A DNA stretch of 64,000 bases from Ferrigenium straubiae (GCA_019449655.1 JAHQXD010000003.1:443551-507550), one strand, 5' to 3'. Counted from the stretch's first letter, positions 24,988 through 33,764 are shown. The notes: generated from the sequence alone by a model not told the origin. Translations and numbers: made by a program.

Positions 24988-26258
24988 ACATCCAAATCAA
25001 GAACGGCCGGCTGATCGACCCGAAGAACAACATCGACGCAAGGCAGGACCTGTTCATCGTAAAGGGCAGGATCGCCGCCATCGGCAATGCGCCGGCGGGG
25101 TTCGTAGCGGACCAGGTCATAGATGCCACAGGCCTGGTGGTCACCCCCGGCCTGATCGATCTGGCCGCGCGGCTGCGCGAGCCGGGCTACGAATACCGGG
25201 CCACGCTCGAATCCGAGATGGCGGCGGCGGCAGCGGGCGGCATCACCAGCCTCGCCTGCCCGCCGGACACCGAGCCGCCGCTCGACGAGCCGGGCCTGGT
25301 GGAGATGCTCAAGCACCGCGCCAGGAACCTGAACCAGGCGCGCGTCTATCCGGTCGGCGCGCTGACCACCACGCTCAAGGGGCAGGAGCTCACCGAGATG
25401 GAGGAACTCACGGACGCAGGTTGCGTCGCGTTCAGCCAGGCCGATGCGCCACTCACCGACACGCGCGTGCTGCTGCGCGCGATGCAGTACGCCGCGACTT
25501 TCGGCTTTTCGGTGTGGCTGCGCCCGCAGGACAGTTTCCTCGCGAGGGACGGCGTTGCGCACGACGGCGAAGTGGCGACGCGCTGCGGCCTGCCCGCGAT
25601 CCCGGTATGCGCCGAGACCATCGCACTCTCGACCATGCTGGCGCTGGCGCGCGACACCGGTGCGAAGCTGCATGTCTGCCGCCTCTCCAGCGCGGCGGGC
25701 GTGGAGATGGTGCGCGCCGCCAAGCGCGAAGGCCTGGCGGTGACCTGCGACGTATCGCAAAATCATGTGCACCTGTCGGAAACGGACATCGGCTTCTTCG
25801 ATTCGAACTGCCACCTGATTCCGCCGCTGCGCAGCCTGCGCGACCGCGCCGCGCTGCGCGCCGGGCTGCTGGACGGCACCATCGATGCAATTTGTTCCAA
25901 TCACGCGCCGGTCGACGAGGATGCCAAGCAACTGCCGTTCGCCGAGGCCGAAGCGGGCGCGACCGGCCTGGAGTTGCTGCTGCCGCTGGTGCTGAAGTGG
26001 GCGCAACAGGAAAAGCTCGGTCTGCCCGATGCGCTCGCGAGAGCCACGCTGCAGCCCGCTCGGATACTGGGGCTGGATGCGGGGCACTTGAGCCCCGGCG
26101 CAGCCGCCGACATCTGTGTGTTCGACCCCGAAGCGTACTGGAAGGTCGAACCCGCGGCACTGAAGAGCCAGGGCAAGAATACGCCGTTCACCGGCCTCGA
26201 AGTGCAGGGCCGGGTGCGTTACACGCTGGTGGACGGACAGGTGGTCTATCAGGGGTAG
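24984..26258 (+). CDS. Inactive dihydroorotase-like protein (PyrC')
   Basis: A 424-residue amidohydrolase-fold protein in the PyrC/PyrX group. Active dihydroorotases read D-x-H-x-H/R in the motif after 'PG(F/L)ID'; here the sequence is [13 protein letters not shown], so both metal-binding His are replaced. The later 'HHL' block reads SQNHVHLSE and the 'TDHAPH' block reads CSNHAPVDE. It should therefore not catalyse the dihydroorotase reaction, and a separate active pyrC must exist elsewhere. Such pseudo-enzymes are known partners of PyrB. The ATG at 24984 overlaps the pyrB stop; a longer frame starting inside pyrB was rejected. Confidence 0.92.
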   Translation: MNIQIKNGRLIDPKNNIDARQDLFIVKGRIAAIGNAPAGFVADQVIDATGLVVTPGLIDLAARLREPGYEYRATLESEMAAAAAGGITSLACPPDTEPPLDEPGLVEMLKHRARNLNQARVYPVGALTTTLKGQELTEMEELTDAGCVAFSQADAPLTDTRVLLRAMQYAATFGFSVWLRPQDSFLARDGVAHDGEVATRCGLPAIPVCAETIALSTMLALARDTGAKLHVCRLSSAAGVEMVRAAKREGLAVTCDVSQNHVHLSETDIGFFDSNCHLIPPLRSLRDRAALRAGLLDGTIDAICSNHAPVDEDAKQLPFAEAEAGATGLELLLPLVLKWAQQEKLGLPDALARATLQPARILGLDAGHLSPGAAADICVFDPEAYWKVEPAALKSQGKNTPFTGLEVQGRVRYTLVDGQVVYQG

Positions 26259-26340
26259 CGCCGTTAGTATTTCATCCAGCACGCCGCACCAGAGGATGTA
26301 TACAATCGCCGCAGCAAATCAGCCCCTAAGGAGGCTTCAC

Positions 26341-26562
26341 ATGTTGGCTCTTGAAACGACGGTATCTATTAACGATCACCGCCTTGTCATACAGGACGCA
26401 GCGTTGCCCGACCACGCCGAGCATGCGCGCGTCATCGTAATGTGGGAGTCCGCCAAACCAGCCGGGCGGCGTTCGCCGCCGACAGCACTGGCGGGGATGG
26501 GCGAAAAAAAGGGCGACATCCTCAGCGGCCCGCCGGAAAGCGACTGGGACGTATTGTCCTGA
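26341..26562 (+). CDS. Putative antitoxin of a PIN-domain toxin pair
   Basis: A 73-residue protein beginning MLALETTVSINDHRLVI and ending in an acidic tail (SDWDVLS). I do not recognise the family by name. The position, directly before and overlapping by one base (TGATG) a PIN-domain toxin frame, and the size are those of a type II antitoxin; its first 25 residues look like a short strand-rich DNA-binding start. A strong ribosome binding site (aaggagg) precedes the ATG at 26341; an upstream ATG at 26296 has none. The toxin is frameshifted, so the pair is probably no longer functional. Confidence 0.65.
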   Translation: MLALETTVSINDHRLVIQDAALPDHAEHARVIVMWESAKPAGRRSPPTALAGMGEKKGDILSGPPESDWDVLS

Positions 26563-26955
26563 TGCTCATCCTTGATACTCATCATGCCCTCTACTGGTGG
26601 GTCAATCGCACACCGGGCAAGCTTGGGCAACAGCAGATAGAAGCTATCGAAACAGCCGATTCTCATGGCTGTCTCGGCCATGACCTGCTGGGAGATGGCG
26701 TGGCTGGTGAAGTATGGGCGGATTGTTCTCAAGCTGCCTGTCTCCGATTGGCTCAATCAAGTTGAGGCAATCGGCGTGGCGGTTATCCCGGGATCAAGGG
26801 CAATTGCCGAGCGTGCCGTCTTGCTGCCAGATCACCACAAAGACCCGGTTGATCGCATCATCATTGCCGCAGCTGTTGAGCATCAAGCACAACTGGTCAG
26901 CGCTGATGGGAAATTTCCGGCTTATCAGGAATTGGCTGGATTGCTGGTGCGGTGA
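26562..26955 (+). pseudogene. PIN-domain toxin (VapC-like), frameshifted
   Basis: The first part, from ATG 26562, reads MLILDTHHALYWWVN, the PIN N-terminus with its first catalytic Asp. Around 26655-26668 the homology moves to the +1 frame, continuing AVSAMTCWEMAWLVKYGRI with the conserved Glu, then DPVDRIIIAAAVEH with the third acidic site, and stops at 26953-26955. The two parts add up to a normal PIN toxin of about 130 residues, so a single-base indel has broken it (or the sequence has an error). The stop overlaps the ATG of the next gene. Confidence 0.8.
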
Positions 26956-27278
26956 TGAGTGGCTCGAAAATGACTACACAGCGTAAAACAATATTGGCGG
27001 CGGTAAAGAAAGCGCCTCCCCGCGGCGATTACGTTTGGGACGGCAAGGACGAAGCCGAGCGCCCATTGACCCGCGCAGAAATGTAAAAAGGCGTCGAGGC
27101 CTACCGCAAGAAACGCGGACGCCCGGCCAGCGCAACCCGCAAGGAACAAGTCAGCGTGCGCTGCAGCCCGGAAGTCCTGACTTATTTCCGCTCCGGCGAA
27201 GGCTGGCAAACCCGCATGGATGCGGCGTTGCAGTTGCTGGTCAAGAAGCATCCGGAGTGGTTGAAGAAATTGGGATAG
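26955..27278 (+). pseudogene. BrnA-like antitoxin gene with an in-frame stop
   Basis: One frame runs from ATG 26955 (or 26970) to TAG 27276-27278 and is interrupted once, by TAA at 27084-27086 after RAEM. Downstream of it the product reads RKKRGRPASATRKEQVSVR and then FRSGEGWQTRMDAALQLLVKKHP, the ribbon-helix-helix end of BrnA antitoxins. A single base change, such as CAA or GAA to TAA, would restore a 107-residue protein. The distal half is duplicated at 27994-28160. Its cognate BrnT is not adjacent upstream, where BrnT normally lies; the BrnT gene downstream has its own antitoxin. Confidence 0.75.
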
Positions 27279-27355
27279 TCGAAGCAATTCGACTCCGATA
27301 TATTGAGAGCTTGTCCGTAACTAAACCACATCCGCAAGCAGCGGGGTATTGGTTG

Positions 27356-27386
27356 GGTGGATAAAACGCCGAGGCGTGTATCCACC
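27356..27386. repeat. Short inverted repeat before brnT
   Basis: The arms ggtggata (27356-27363) and tatccacc (27379-27386) are perfect reverse complements around an internal cgcc/ggcg pair, and a second small hairpin (ccgcc/ggcgg, 27385-27399) follows at once. This looks like a dispersed palindromic unit lying in the region between the brnA remnant and brnT. Confidence 0.55.
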
Positions 27387-27400
27387 GCCTTTATGGCGGA

Positions 27401-27430
27401 TTGACGATATGCACAAATGTATGCACAATG
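27401..27430 (+). promoter_or_regulatory. Putative promoter and operator of the brnT-antitoxin pair
   Basis: A TTGACG hexamer (27401-27406) is followed 17 bases later by CACAAT (27424-27429), a fair -35/-10 pair. Overlapping the -10 are two direct repeats, tatgcacaaatg (27409-27420) and tatgcacaatg (27420-27430). BrnT-BrnA complexes repress their own promoters, and this repeat is a plausible binding site. The predicted transcript would start close to the ATG at 27437. Confidence 0.4.
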
Positions 27431-27436
27431 CGTAAC

Positions 27437-27712
27437 ATGAAGATCGAGTTCGATCCAAAGAAAGCCGAAGCCAACCCAATCAACCATGAAGGGGTAACGT
27501 TCGACGAGGCTGCGGCAGTGTTGCTCGATCCCTATGCGCTCACAAAAGAGGATACTGACGCAAAGCGCGAGCAACGGTTTGTGACTTTGGGTATGGGTGC
27601 AAAAGGCCGGGTGCTGGTTGTGGTATGGGCGCTGCGTGGCGAAAGCATCCGCTTGATCTCGGCATGGAAAGCGAATCAACCGCAACGGAGGCAATATGAA
27701 AAGCAGTTCTGA
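27437..27712 (+). CDS. BrnT family toxin (DUF497)
   Basis: A 91-residue RNase-like toxin of the BrnT family. The N-terminus reads IEFDPKKAEANPINHEGVTFDEA, with the family pattern 'DP.KA..N...H.V.F.EA'. It is followed by DPYAL, REQRFVTLG, and the C-terminal RLISAWKANQPQRRQYE with the conserved R-I-S-A-R/W block. BrnT cleaves RNA and halts growth until neutralised by its antitoxin. The ATG at 27437 fits the family start best; 27428 is an alternative. The antitoxin gene overlaps by 17 bases. Confidence 0.88.
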   Translation: MKIEFDPKKAEANPINHEGVTFDEAAAVLLDPYALTKEDTDAKREQRFVTLGMGAKGRVLVVVWALRGESIRLISAWKANQPQRRQYEKQF

Positions 27713-27989
27713 CACGATGCACAAAAAACACAAAAACACGAATTTCGCCAACGCGAAACCAGTATCGGCCATTCCCGCCCTGGCCAAGCTGCAAACGGAA
27801 TCCGGCGGCAAGACCCGCATCACCATGCGTGTGGACAATGACGTGCTCGCGGTGTTCAAGGCGCGCGCGGAAATGACCGGTGGAAGCTATCAAACCCTTA
27901 TCAATGATGCGCTGAAACAGGTCGCCGCCGGACAAACGCTGGCAGAAGTCGTGCGGCAAACCATCCGGCAGGAGTTGCACGCAGCATAG
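27696..27989 (+). CDS. BrnA-type ribbon-helix-helix antitoxin
   Basis: A 97-residue antitoxin partner of the BrnT toxin just upstream, which it overlaps by 17 bases. The N-terminal half is a flexible toxin-wrapping region. The second half reads TRITMRVDNDVLAVFKARAEMTGGSYQTLINDALKQ, a ribbon-helix-helix DNA-binding fold (a short strand followed by two helices), as in BrnA and CopG-like proteins. It is expected to bind the toxin and repress the shared promoter. This is the only toxin-antitoxin pair in the region that appears intact. Confidence 0.85.
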   Translation: MKSSSDTMHKKHKNTNFANAKPVSAIPALAKLQTESGGKTRITMRVDNDVLAVFKARAEMTGGSYQTLINDALKQVAAGQTLAEVVRQTIRQELHAA

Positions 27990-27993
27990 GTGG

Positions 27994-28160
27994 CGCAACC
28001 CGCAAGGAACAGGTAAGCGTGCGCTACAGCCCGGAAGTCCTGACTTATTTCCGCTCCGGCGAAAGCTGGCAAACCCGCATGGATGCGGCATTGCAGTTGC
28101 TGGTCAAGAAACATCCGGGGTAGTTGAAGAAACTTGGATAGCCGGAGTGATTCGACTCCG
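27994..28160 (+). pseudogene. Truncated duplicate of the BrnA-like gene
   Basis: This stretch is a close copy of 27131-27298: both contain the coding run for TRKEQVSVR then SPEVLTYFRSGE, WQTRMDAALQLLVKKHP, and a similar tail ending in attcgactccg. The copy has no start codon context, begins in mid-domain, and ends at a TAG where the other copy reads TGG. It is therefore a non-functional fragment from a local duplication or recombination. The tail can fold into a small hairpin (ccggagt/actccgg, 28141-28160). Confidence 0.8.
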
Positions 28161-28218
28161 GGGCGTTGATTCGCTTGTGGTGTACTAAAAACTGTAGCAA
28201 ATAATCAGAGCGCAAGGT

Positions 28219-28244
28219 ATTCCGGATTTCATTCCATCCGAAAT
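28219..28244. promoter_or_regulatory. Inverted repeat upstream of the cytosine methyltransferase gene
   Basis: attccggat (28219-28227) and atccgaaat (28236-28244) form an inverted repeat with eight of nine matches and an eight-base spacer. It lies 25 bases before the methyltransferase ATG. No controller gene is present, so this could be an operator bound by the methyltransferase itself or simply a structural repeat. No convincing -35/-10 pair was identified. Confidence 0.35.
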
Positions 28245-28269
28245 ACGTTTGTGGGGACATAAATTGTAA

Positions 28270-29721
28270 ATGAGTGATATGAAGAATAAGTTGCAACGGG
28301 CTATTGAGCGTGGTTATTTTCGTTCTGTTGATCTATTTTCTGGATGCGGTGGGATGACAGCAGGTTTTCACCGAGGAGGTTTCAAATGTGTGGCAGCAGT
28401 CGAAATTGACGATGAGGCGAGGCGAACCCATTCGGTAAATTTTTCATCGCTTGCGGCCCCCGATACCTACCGAGTATTCAAAGACATTAAAACAACGAGC
28501 CCAGTAGAGGCGATAGCGCATATAAGAGCGCCTAATGAAGCACCGGAGGATGTGATTGATGTTGTCATTGGGGGGCCGCCTTGTCAGGCATTTTCAAGAC
28601 TAGGCAGAGCTAGGCTTTGGGAGCTTAGCGGAGAAAAATATGCGCACCAAAACGATGAGCGCGCAACAATGTATCAATATTTCCTCGAATATGTGGCCAG
28701 ATTAAAGCCCCTAGCTTTCGTTATGGAAAATGTCCGTGAAATCGGAAAATTCGTCGGTAGAAACGTGGCTGAAGAAATTGCTGTGACTGCGGAGGAGCTA
28801 GGATATGAGGTTCGTTACACTTTATTGAACGCGGCTTGGTTTGGAGTGCCGCAGTTACGGGAGCGGGCGATTATTATTGGCATCCACAAGGAGCTCGGAA
28901 AAATTCCATTTTTCCCTCTTATTCAGTGCGAATATGATTTGCCTAGTGGATATTCAACTTCGCGTGCAGGTAAGGGAAAAATAGAGGTTCTACCCCCTTT
29001 TGATCATTATGTTGACCATCTTGATTTTGAGTCAAAAACAAAAAAAGCCGTAACGGTACAAGAGGCGTTTTCGGATCTTCCGCCAATGTATGATCACTTA
29101 GATGGCCGAACAGGAAAAGGGCTTCCACGACATTCCTCAACACAAGGAGAATACATTTCCCCCCCTAAAAAAAGATACACAAGGGAAATGCGGAAGTGGC
29201 CGGGGTTCGAGGCAGACCCTGCCAGATTTTCAGGCCATGTTATTCGTTACACACCAAGAGATTATGAAATATTCAAAAGAATGCCCACGGGTGGAATGTA
29301 TCCAGAAGCTCATCAGACCGCGATGGAAATATTTAGGGAGCGGATTGATGCGTACGAAAAAACGCACAATAAAAAGTTAAAGAAGGGGAGCGCAAAGTGG
29401 AACGAGATTTTCAAGCAGACGGTTCCACCTTATCCCGTTACAAAGTATCCTAATAAGTTCAGGAAAATGTGGCCCGATCACCCTGCAAGGACTTTGCCCG
29501 CACATCTTGGCAAAGATTCATATTCACACATTCATTTTGATAGTCAGCAGGCAAGATGTATCTCGCTTAGAGAGGCCGCACGGCTACAATCTTTTCCCGA
29601 CGGATTTGTTTTTCCAGGGACGATGAATCCATCGCTAAAACAAATTGGCAATGCTGTTCCGCCGTTGATGGCCTTCGCGATTGCGTCGGCTCTAAAAAAA
29701 GCACTCATTGAAAACTCCTAA
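28270..29721 (+). CDS. DNA (cytosine-5-)-methyltransferase
   Basis: Methylates cytosine at C5 in a specific DNA sequence, presumably to protect host DNA from the nuclease encoded next. The 483-residue protein has the m5C motifs in order: I (VDLFSGCGGMTAGF), IV with the catalytic Cys105 in GGPPCQAF, VI (FVMENVR), VIII (QLRERAIIIGI), then a long target-recognition region, and X near the end (LKQIGNAVPPLMA). Codon use is clearly more AT-rich than the chromosome around it. It is followed after 17 bases by the McrB-like gene and is the first of four genes in one direction. The target cannot be read from sequence. Confidence 0.95.
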   Translation: MSDMKNKLQRAIERGYFRSVDLFSGCGGMTAGFHRGGFKCVAAVEIDDEARRTHSVNFSSLAAPDTYRVFKDIKTTSPVEAIAHIRAPNEAPEDVIDVVIGGPPCQAFSRLGRARLWELSGEKYAHQNDERATMYQYFLEYVARLKPLAFVMENVREIGKFVGRNVAEEIAVTAEELGYEVRYTLLNAAWFGVPQLRERAIIIGIHKELGKIPFFPLIQCEYDLPSGYSTSRAGKGKIEVLPPFDHYVDHLDFESKTKKAVTVQEAFSDLPPMYDHLDGRTGKGLPRHSSTQGEYISPPKKRYTREMRKWPGFEADPARFSGHVIRYTPRDYEIFKRMPTGGMYPEAHQTAMEIFRERIDAYEKTHNKKLKKGSAKWNEIFKQTVPPYPVTKYPNKFRKMWPDHPARTLPAHLGKDSYSHIHFDSQQARCISLREAARLQSFPDGFVFPGTMNPSLKQIGNAVPPLMAFAIASALKKALIENS

Positions 29722-29738
29722 TGAAGGAAATTTAAGAT

Positions 29739-31424
29739 ATGGGCACAATAGAACTTCGGCAAAGCAATTTCGAGACGGCGCTCGGCAATTTTTTGCCGGC
29801 TTATAGGCACTTATCTCCATGCTACGGCACCTCGAATATAGCCAGGATGGTTCCCGGTGGCATCGTATTGGCAGTTACGAATCTGGACAATTACACCGAT
29901 CAGTCAGGCCCACTTTGTTTAGTATCTAGGCTTTGTCCTCTTCCGAATGCGGAGCTCTATATTTGCGCGGTTATTGAATCTGAGAAGGAGAGAGTTGCAG
30001 CGCGTCTTGAAGAGATGATGGCCAAGTTTAAAGCGAAAGATCCGCTTTTCGGCGAGAGAAATAACAACACATCAGTATGTTTGGCCAGCGATCAGAAATT
30101 ATATTTTTATAATAAAAAAATATCTGAGATTGAGTCCCCTGTACAGGATTATTTGGGTGGGCCTGTTGCGATTGATAAATTTTATTATTCTGTATATTCC
30201 CCCCACAGTCGGCCTAACGAAAAGACGTTGCTAAAAAGCCTTATTGCGGGCATATCTGAATTCGTGGGCGCAGACAAAGTTGTTGAGGTTGATACATGGG
30301 GTCGATTTGGTTTCTTACCAAGCGCTATAGTCCCCATGCATGAGCCAATCGAAAAGTTGGTGCCGGACTTTGTTTCTTGTGCCGCCGTTGGCAATCTCAA
30401 AGCATCAAAAATTATGGTTGGCCGCTTTGCGGCATCACTATGGGCTAAGCGTTTTTTGATTTTAACTGGCCTTTCTGGCTCCGGCAAAACCAAACTGGCT
30501 CATGCCTTTGCCGCATGGCTCAGCGAATCGGAGGCCCAGTACCGCCTTGTCGCCGTGGGTGCGGACTGGACGACCAATGAGAATGTGGTTGGCTATCAGG
30601 ATGCCTTGCAGTCCAACATTTACCGCAAGCCCTCGAACGGATTGCTGGATGTAATCTTGCGCGCAAGGGACGACAAAGATCGTCCGTATTTCCTGATTCT
30701 GGACGAGATGAATCTTTCGCATGTGGAGCGCTATTTCGCCGACATCTTGTCCGCCATCGAATCGCGGCAGGAGATTGCACTGCACTCTTCAGCGAATGAT
30801 TTGGAGGCCTTTGAAAAAGACCCATTGCCCGTGCCATCCAAAATTCGCTTGCCGAAAAATCTATTTATTATCGGCACGGTCAATGTGGATGAAACCACCT
30901 ACATGTTTTCGCCCAAGGTGCTGGATCGCGCCAACGTGATTGAATTCCGCGCGACAGCAGGCGACATTTCCGCGTTCCTCGACAACCCATCCGCGATAAA
31001 CATGGATATGCTCGCCGGACAGGGCGCGCAATTCGGCGCTGCCTTTGTGGCGGAGGCTGCTGCGGAAGTCCAGCTAAAGAGCGAAACTGCGGTGGCGCTC
31101 AAGGAAAGGCTGGCAGAAGTTTTTGCCGCGCTCGCGCCAATAGGGGCGGAATTCGGTTTTCGCACCGCATATGAAATAACGCGCTTCACTTACTACCACG
31201 AGAAATTGACCGGCGACGGCTGGCAGTTTAATGAGGCACTGGACGCGCAAGTGCTGCAAAAACTCATGCCCAAGCTGCACGGATCGAGGCGCAAACTGGA
31301 GCCGGTGCTGAATACATTGGAAGCCTTTTGCACAACGCACCAGTGCAATGCCAGTCTGGAAAAAATAGATCGCATGCAGAAACGCCTGGAAAGAGACGGC
31401 TTCACCAGCTTTGCCGAGGCTTAA
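29739..31424 (+). CDS. McrB-like AAA+ NTPase, restriction subunit
   Basis: A 561-residue protein. The first 230 residues are an unknown, probably DNA-recognising, domain. The AAA+ core has Walker A GLSGSGKT (244-251), Walker B LILDEMN (Asp322-Glu323), a sensor block GTVNVDETTYMF and SPKVLDRAN with the probable arginine finger. McrB-type proteins hydrolyse GTP and move on DNA to activate an McrC-type nuclease, which is the next gene (start directly after the stop). In LlaJI and BsuMI, similar pairs follow cytosine methyltransferases and act as the restriction enzyme. Base composition changes near 30420-30480, just before Walker A: the N-terminal part is AT-rich and the rest GC-rich. Confidence 0.87.
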   Translation: MGTIELRQSNFETALGNFLPAYRHLSPCYGTSNIARMVPGGIVLAVTNLDNYTDQSGPLCLVSRLCPLPNAELYICAVIESEKERVAARLEEMMAKFKAKDPLFGERNNNTSVCLASDQKLYFYNKKISEIESPVQDYLGGPVAIDKFYYSVYSPHSRPNEKTLLKSLIAGISEFVGADKVVEVDTWGRFGFLPSAIVPMHEPIEKLVPDFVSCAAVGNLKASKIMVGRFAASLWAKRFLILTGLSGSGKTKLAHAFAAWLSESEAQYRLVAVGADWTTNENVVGYQDALQSNIYRKPSNGLLDVILRARDDKDRPYFLILDEMNLSHVERYFADILSAIESRQEIALHSSANDLEAFEKDPLPVPSKIRLPKNLFIIGTVNVDETTYMFSPKVLDRANVIEFRATAGDISAFLDNPSAINMDMLAGQGAQFGAAFVAEAAAEVQLKSETAVALKERLAEVFAALAPIGAEFGFRTAYEITRFTYYHEKLTGDGWQFNEALDAQVLQKLMPKLHGSRRKLEPVLNTLEAFCTTHQCNASLEKIDRMQKRLERDGFTSFAEA

Positions 31425-33764
31425 GTGGCCTCGCAGCCAGTTAGCGAATCACTGGAGTTTATTGGCGACCGGGGAATTCCAGTTGCGCGGCTGGCGCTGT
31501 ATGCGCCGGAAGGCAAGGCTGACGCGCTGATTCGGCTTGCCGAAGCCGAGGCCAATGATGCGGGGGAAGAGCCCGTGCAGATTGTGGAGGGGCTGCGCTA
31601 CGAATATGCGTTCTACGGCGCCGCCGCAGAGAGCTTGCGGCTGGAAGAAGAATTCGGCAGGGGCATGATCGAGCCGAGCAGCATTCAGGGGCTGGCGCAC
31701 TGCGGAAGCATCGCCACCGGCCTGAATACCGGGCGGCTGGGTCTGCTGGCGCGCGATGCGGCTGGCTCCATCATTGGCCGCGCCGCGCTTGAAGTGCGCT
31801 CGCACAAGCTGGGCTACCGCGATGACTACCGGCAAATGCTGGAAGACATCACCGGGCAGTGCGTGGATTTGCTCATGGACTCGCGCGCGGCAACGGCCAT
31901 GCGCATCGCCCCCGATCCGGGACAGTCGCCGCAAACCATCAATCAGCGCTTTGCTTTCTTGCGCGCGCTGCTCGGTTCTCGCTCTTTTGCCGATGCTTTG
32001 CATCGCATTACCTCTCACCCGCACCAAAGCTGGGAACCCGAAGAAATTGCCTGCGATACCCGCCGCAGCTTTCGCCCGGATGCGCGTGCAGTGCGCCAGC
32101 TTGCCCGCGCGCCGCGCCGCTCGCCTTTGCCGGCTGCACATCCATTATCGAAGGTGATTGCCTCTCTGCCGGAGCGCATTTCGATATACCGCAATGTGCA
32201 GAGCGAAGACACGCCCGAGAACCGTTTCGTCAAGTTTGCGCTGCAAACTTTCGTCAGCTTCCTGAATAGAATGCTGCTCAAGCTGGAAGAGATCGGCAGC
32301 GCCGCCGATGCGCGGCTGCGCAAGGAAATTGCCGCGCTGGAAAACCAGCTTGAGGCCAACCTAGCGGCAGATGTGTTTCGCAATATTTCCGAGCCCGACA
32401 TGCTGCCGCTGGGCAGCACGGTGTTGCAGCGCAAAGAGGGCTACCGCGAGGTTTATCAGGCGTGGCTCAGATTTGATATGGCAGCGCGCCTGGTTTGGCA
32501 CGGCGGCGACGATGTGTACGGCGCGGGGCAGCGCGATATTGCTACGCTGTACGAATATTGGGTTTTCTTCAAGCTGCTGGATATTGTGTCGGCAGTTTTC
32601 AAGATGGACAAACCCGCAGCGGATATGCTAATTGGGCCAACACCCGACGGCTTTGGCCTCAAGCTGAAATCCGGCGAACACATGGCTTTCGATGGCATTT
32701 TTCTTGGTGCTGCGCGCCCGCTTAAGGTGTGCTTCAGTTACAACCGCAGCTTTGCGCAAAATTCAGACAACCGCATTTCCGGCTCGTGGACAGAACGCAT
32801 GCGCCCCGACTACACCCTGAGTTTGTGGCCCGCCGATTTCAAAGAGCATGAGGCCGAAGAGCAAGAGCTGATGGTGCATGTGCATTTCGACGCGAAATAC
32901 CGCATCGAGAATATTGCGGAATTATTCGGCAAAGACGATGTGGATTTGAGCGCCGAAAAACAAGAGCAGCGCGAGGGGCGGTATAAGCGCGCAGACTTGC
33001 TCAAAATGCATGCTTACCATGACGCCATCCGCCGCACGCGGGGGGCTTATATTCTTTATCCGGGAGATGAGGCAAAACCGTGGGAGCGCTATCGCGAGGT
33101 TCTCCCCGGAATCGGCGCGTTCCCGATGAGGCCCGGAAATGGCGCGCAAGAGGTCGAGAAGTTTATTCGCGAGATTGTCGCGCATACATGCGACCGCGCA
33201 ACCGTGCGAGAACGCCAGAGTTACCACACCTATCGGGTGCAGGAAGCGGTAGCAAGCTATGAGGTGTTAAGTAAATTTCCGGAGAGAGATATTGGCGGCA
33301 AACAGCGTGCAGCTCCGCTGGCGGAAACTTTCGTGCTTGTTGGCTGGTACAAGGATGAGGCACATTTGAAGTGGATTCTGGACAAAAAACTATACAACTT
33401 CCGTATGGACACTGAGCGTGGTTCACTACGCCTGAAGCCGGATGTTTCCGGCGCGCAGTATCTGCTACTGCACAGCCACAAGGGCGCTACAAGCCAAGGC
33501 TTGATGCGGCTTTCCGGGGAAGGCCCTCGTGTGCTGTCTCGCGAAGCGCTGAAAGCCGAAGGCTATCCGGGCGAACCGTCAAAGCCGTTTTATCTGGTTT
33601 ATAACGTGGAAATGGCAGAGGGATTTGAGGGCTACAAATGGGACTATAAGGAGTTGCCCGTACGGCTGCAAAACCGCCAGTCTGCCGAGCCGCAGACGAT
33701 CACGCTCGACGCGTTGATGGCGGTGGCCAAAGCGAGCCTGCTTACCAGGGCAGGGGGTGGTTGA
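31425..33764 (+). CDS. McrC-like DUF2357 protein with PD-(D/E)XK nuclease
   Basis: A 779-residue partner of the McrB-like ATPase. The N-terminal third resembles DUF2357 (EEPVQIVEGLRYEYAFYG). A helical middle part follows, and then a PD-(D/E)XK nuclease core with Asp462 (RPDYTLSL), Asp489-Ala-Lys491 (HFDAKYRI) and a downstream helix HAYHDAIRR. McrC-family nucleases cut DNA when driven by the McrB motor. The GTG at 31425 follows the upstream stop directly, indicating coupling. After the nuclease core a further 200 residues of unknown function extend to the end. Composition is GC-rich, like the ATPase core. The next gene overlaps by eight bases. Confidence 0.85.
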   Translation: MASQPVSESLEFIGDRGIPVARLALYAPEGKADALIRLAEAEANDAGEEPVQIVEGLRYEYAFYGAAAESLRLEEEFGRGMIEPSSIQGLAHCGSIATGLNTGRLGLLARDAAGSIIGRAALEVRSHKLGYRDDYRQMLEDITGQCVDLLMDSRAATAMRIAPDPGQSPQTINQRFAFLRALLGSRSFADALHRITSHPHQSWEPEEIACDTRRSFRPDARAVRQLARAPRRSPLPAAHPLSKVIASLPERISIYRNVQSEDTPENRFVKFALQTFVSFLNRMLLKLEEIGSAADARLRKEIAALENQLEANLAADVFRNISEPDMLPLGSTVLQRKEGYREVYQAWLRFDMAARLVWHGGDDVYGAGQRDIATLYEYWVFFKLLDIVSAVFKMDKPAADMLIGPTPDGFGLKLKSGEHMAFDGIFLGAARPLKVCFSYNRSFAQNSDNRISGSWTERMRPDYTLSLWPADFKEHEAEEQELMVHVHFDAKYRIENIAELFGKDDVDLSAEKQEQREGRYKRADLLKMHAYHDAIRRTRGAYILYPGDEAKPWERYREVLPGIGAFPMRPGNGAQEVEKFIREIVAHTCDRATVRERQSYHTYRVQEAVASYEVLSKFPERDIGGKQRAAPLAETFVLVGWYKDEAHLKWILDKKLYNFRMDTERGSLRLKPDVSGAQYLLLHSHKGATSQGLMRLSGEGPRVLSREALKAEGYPGEPSKPFYLVYNVEMAEGFEGYKWDYKELPVRLQNRQSAEPQTITLDALMAVAKASLLTRAGGG

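Noticed and set aside
27131..28160. CRISPR or tandem-repeat array
   Set aside because: There are just two copies of about 165 bases and they encode a toxin-antitoxin gene fragment; no short regularly spaced repeats occur anywhere in the window.
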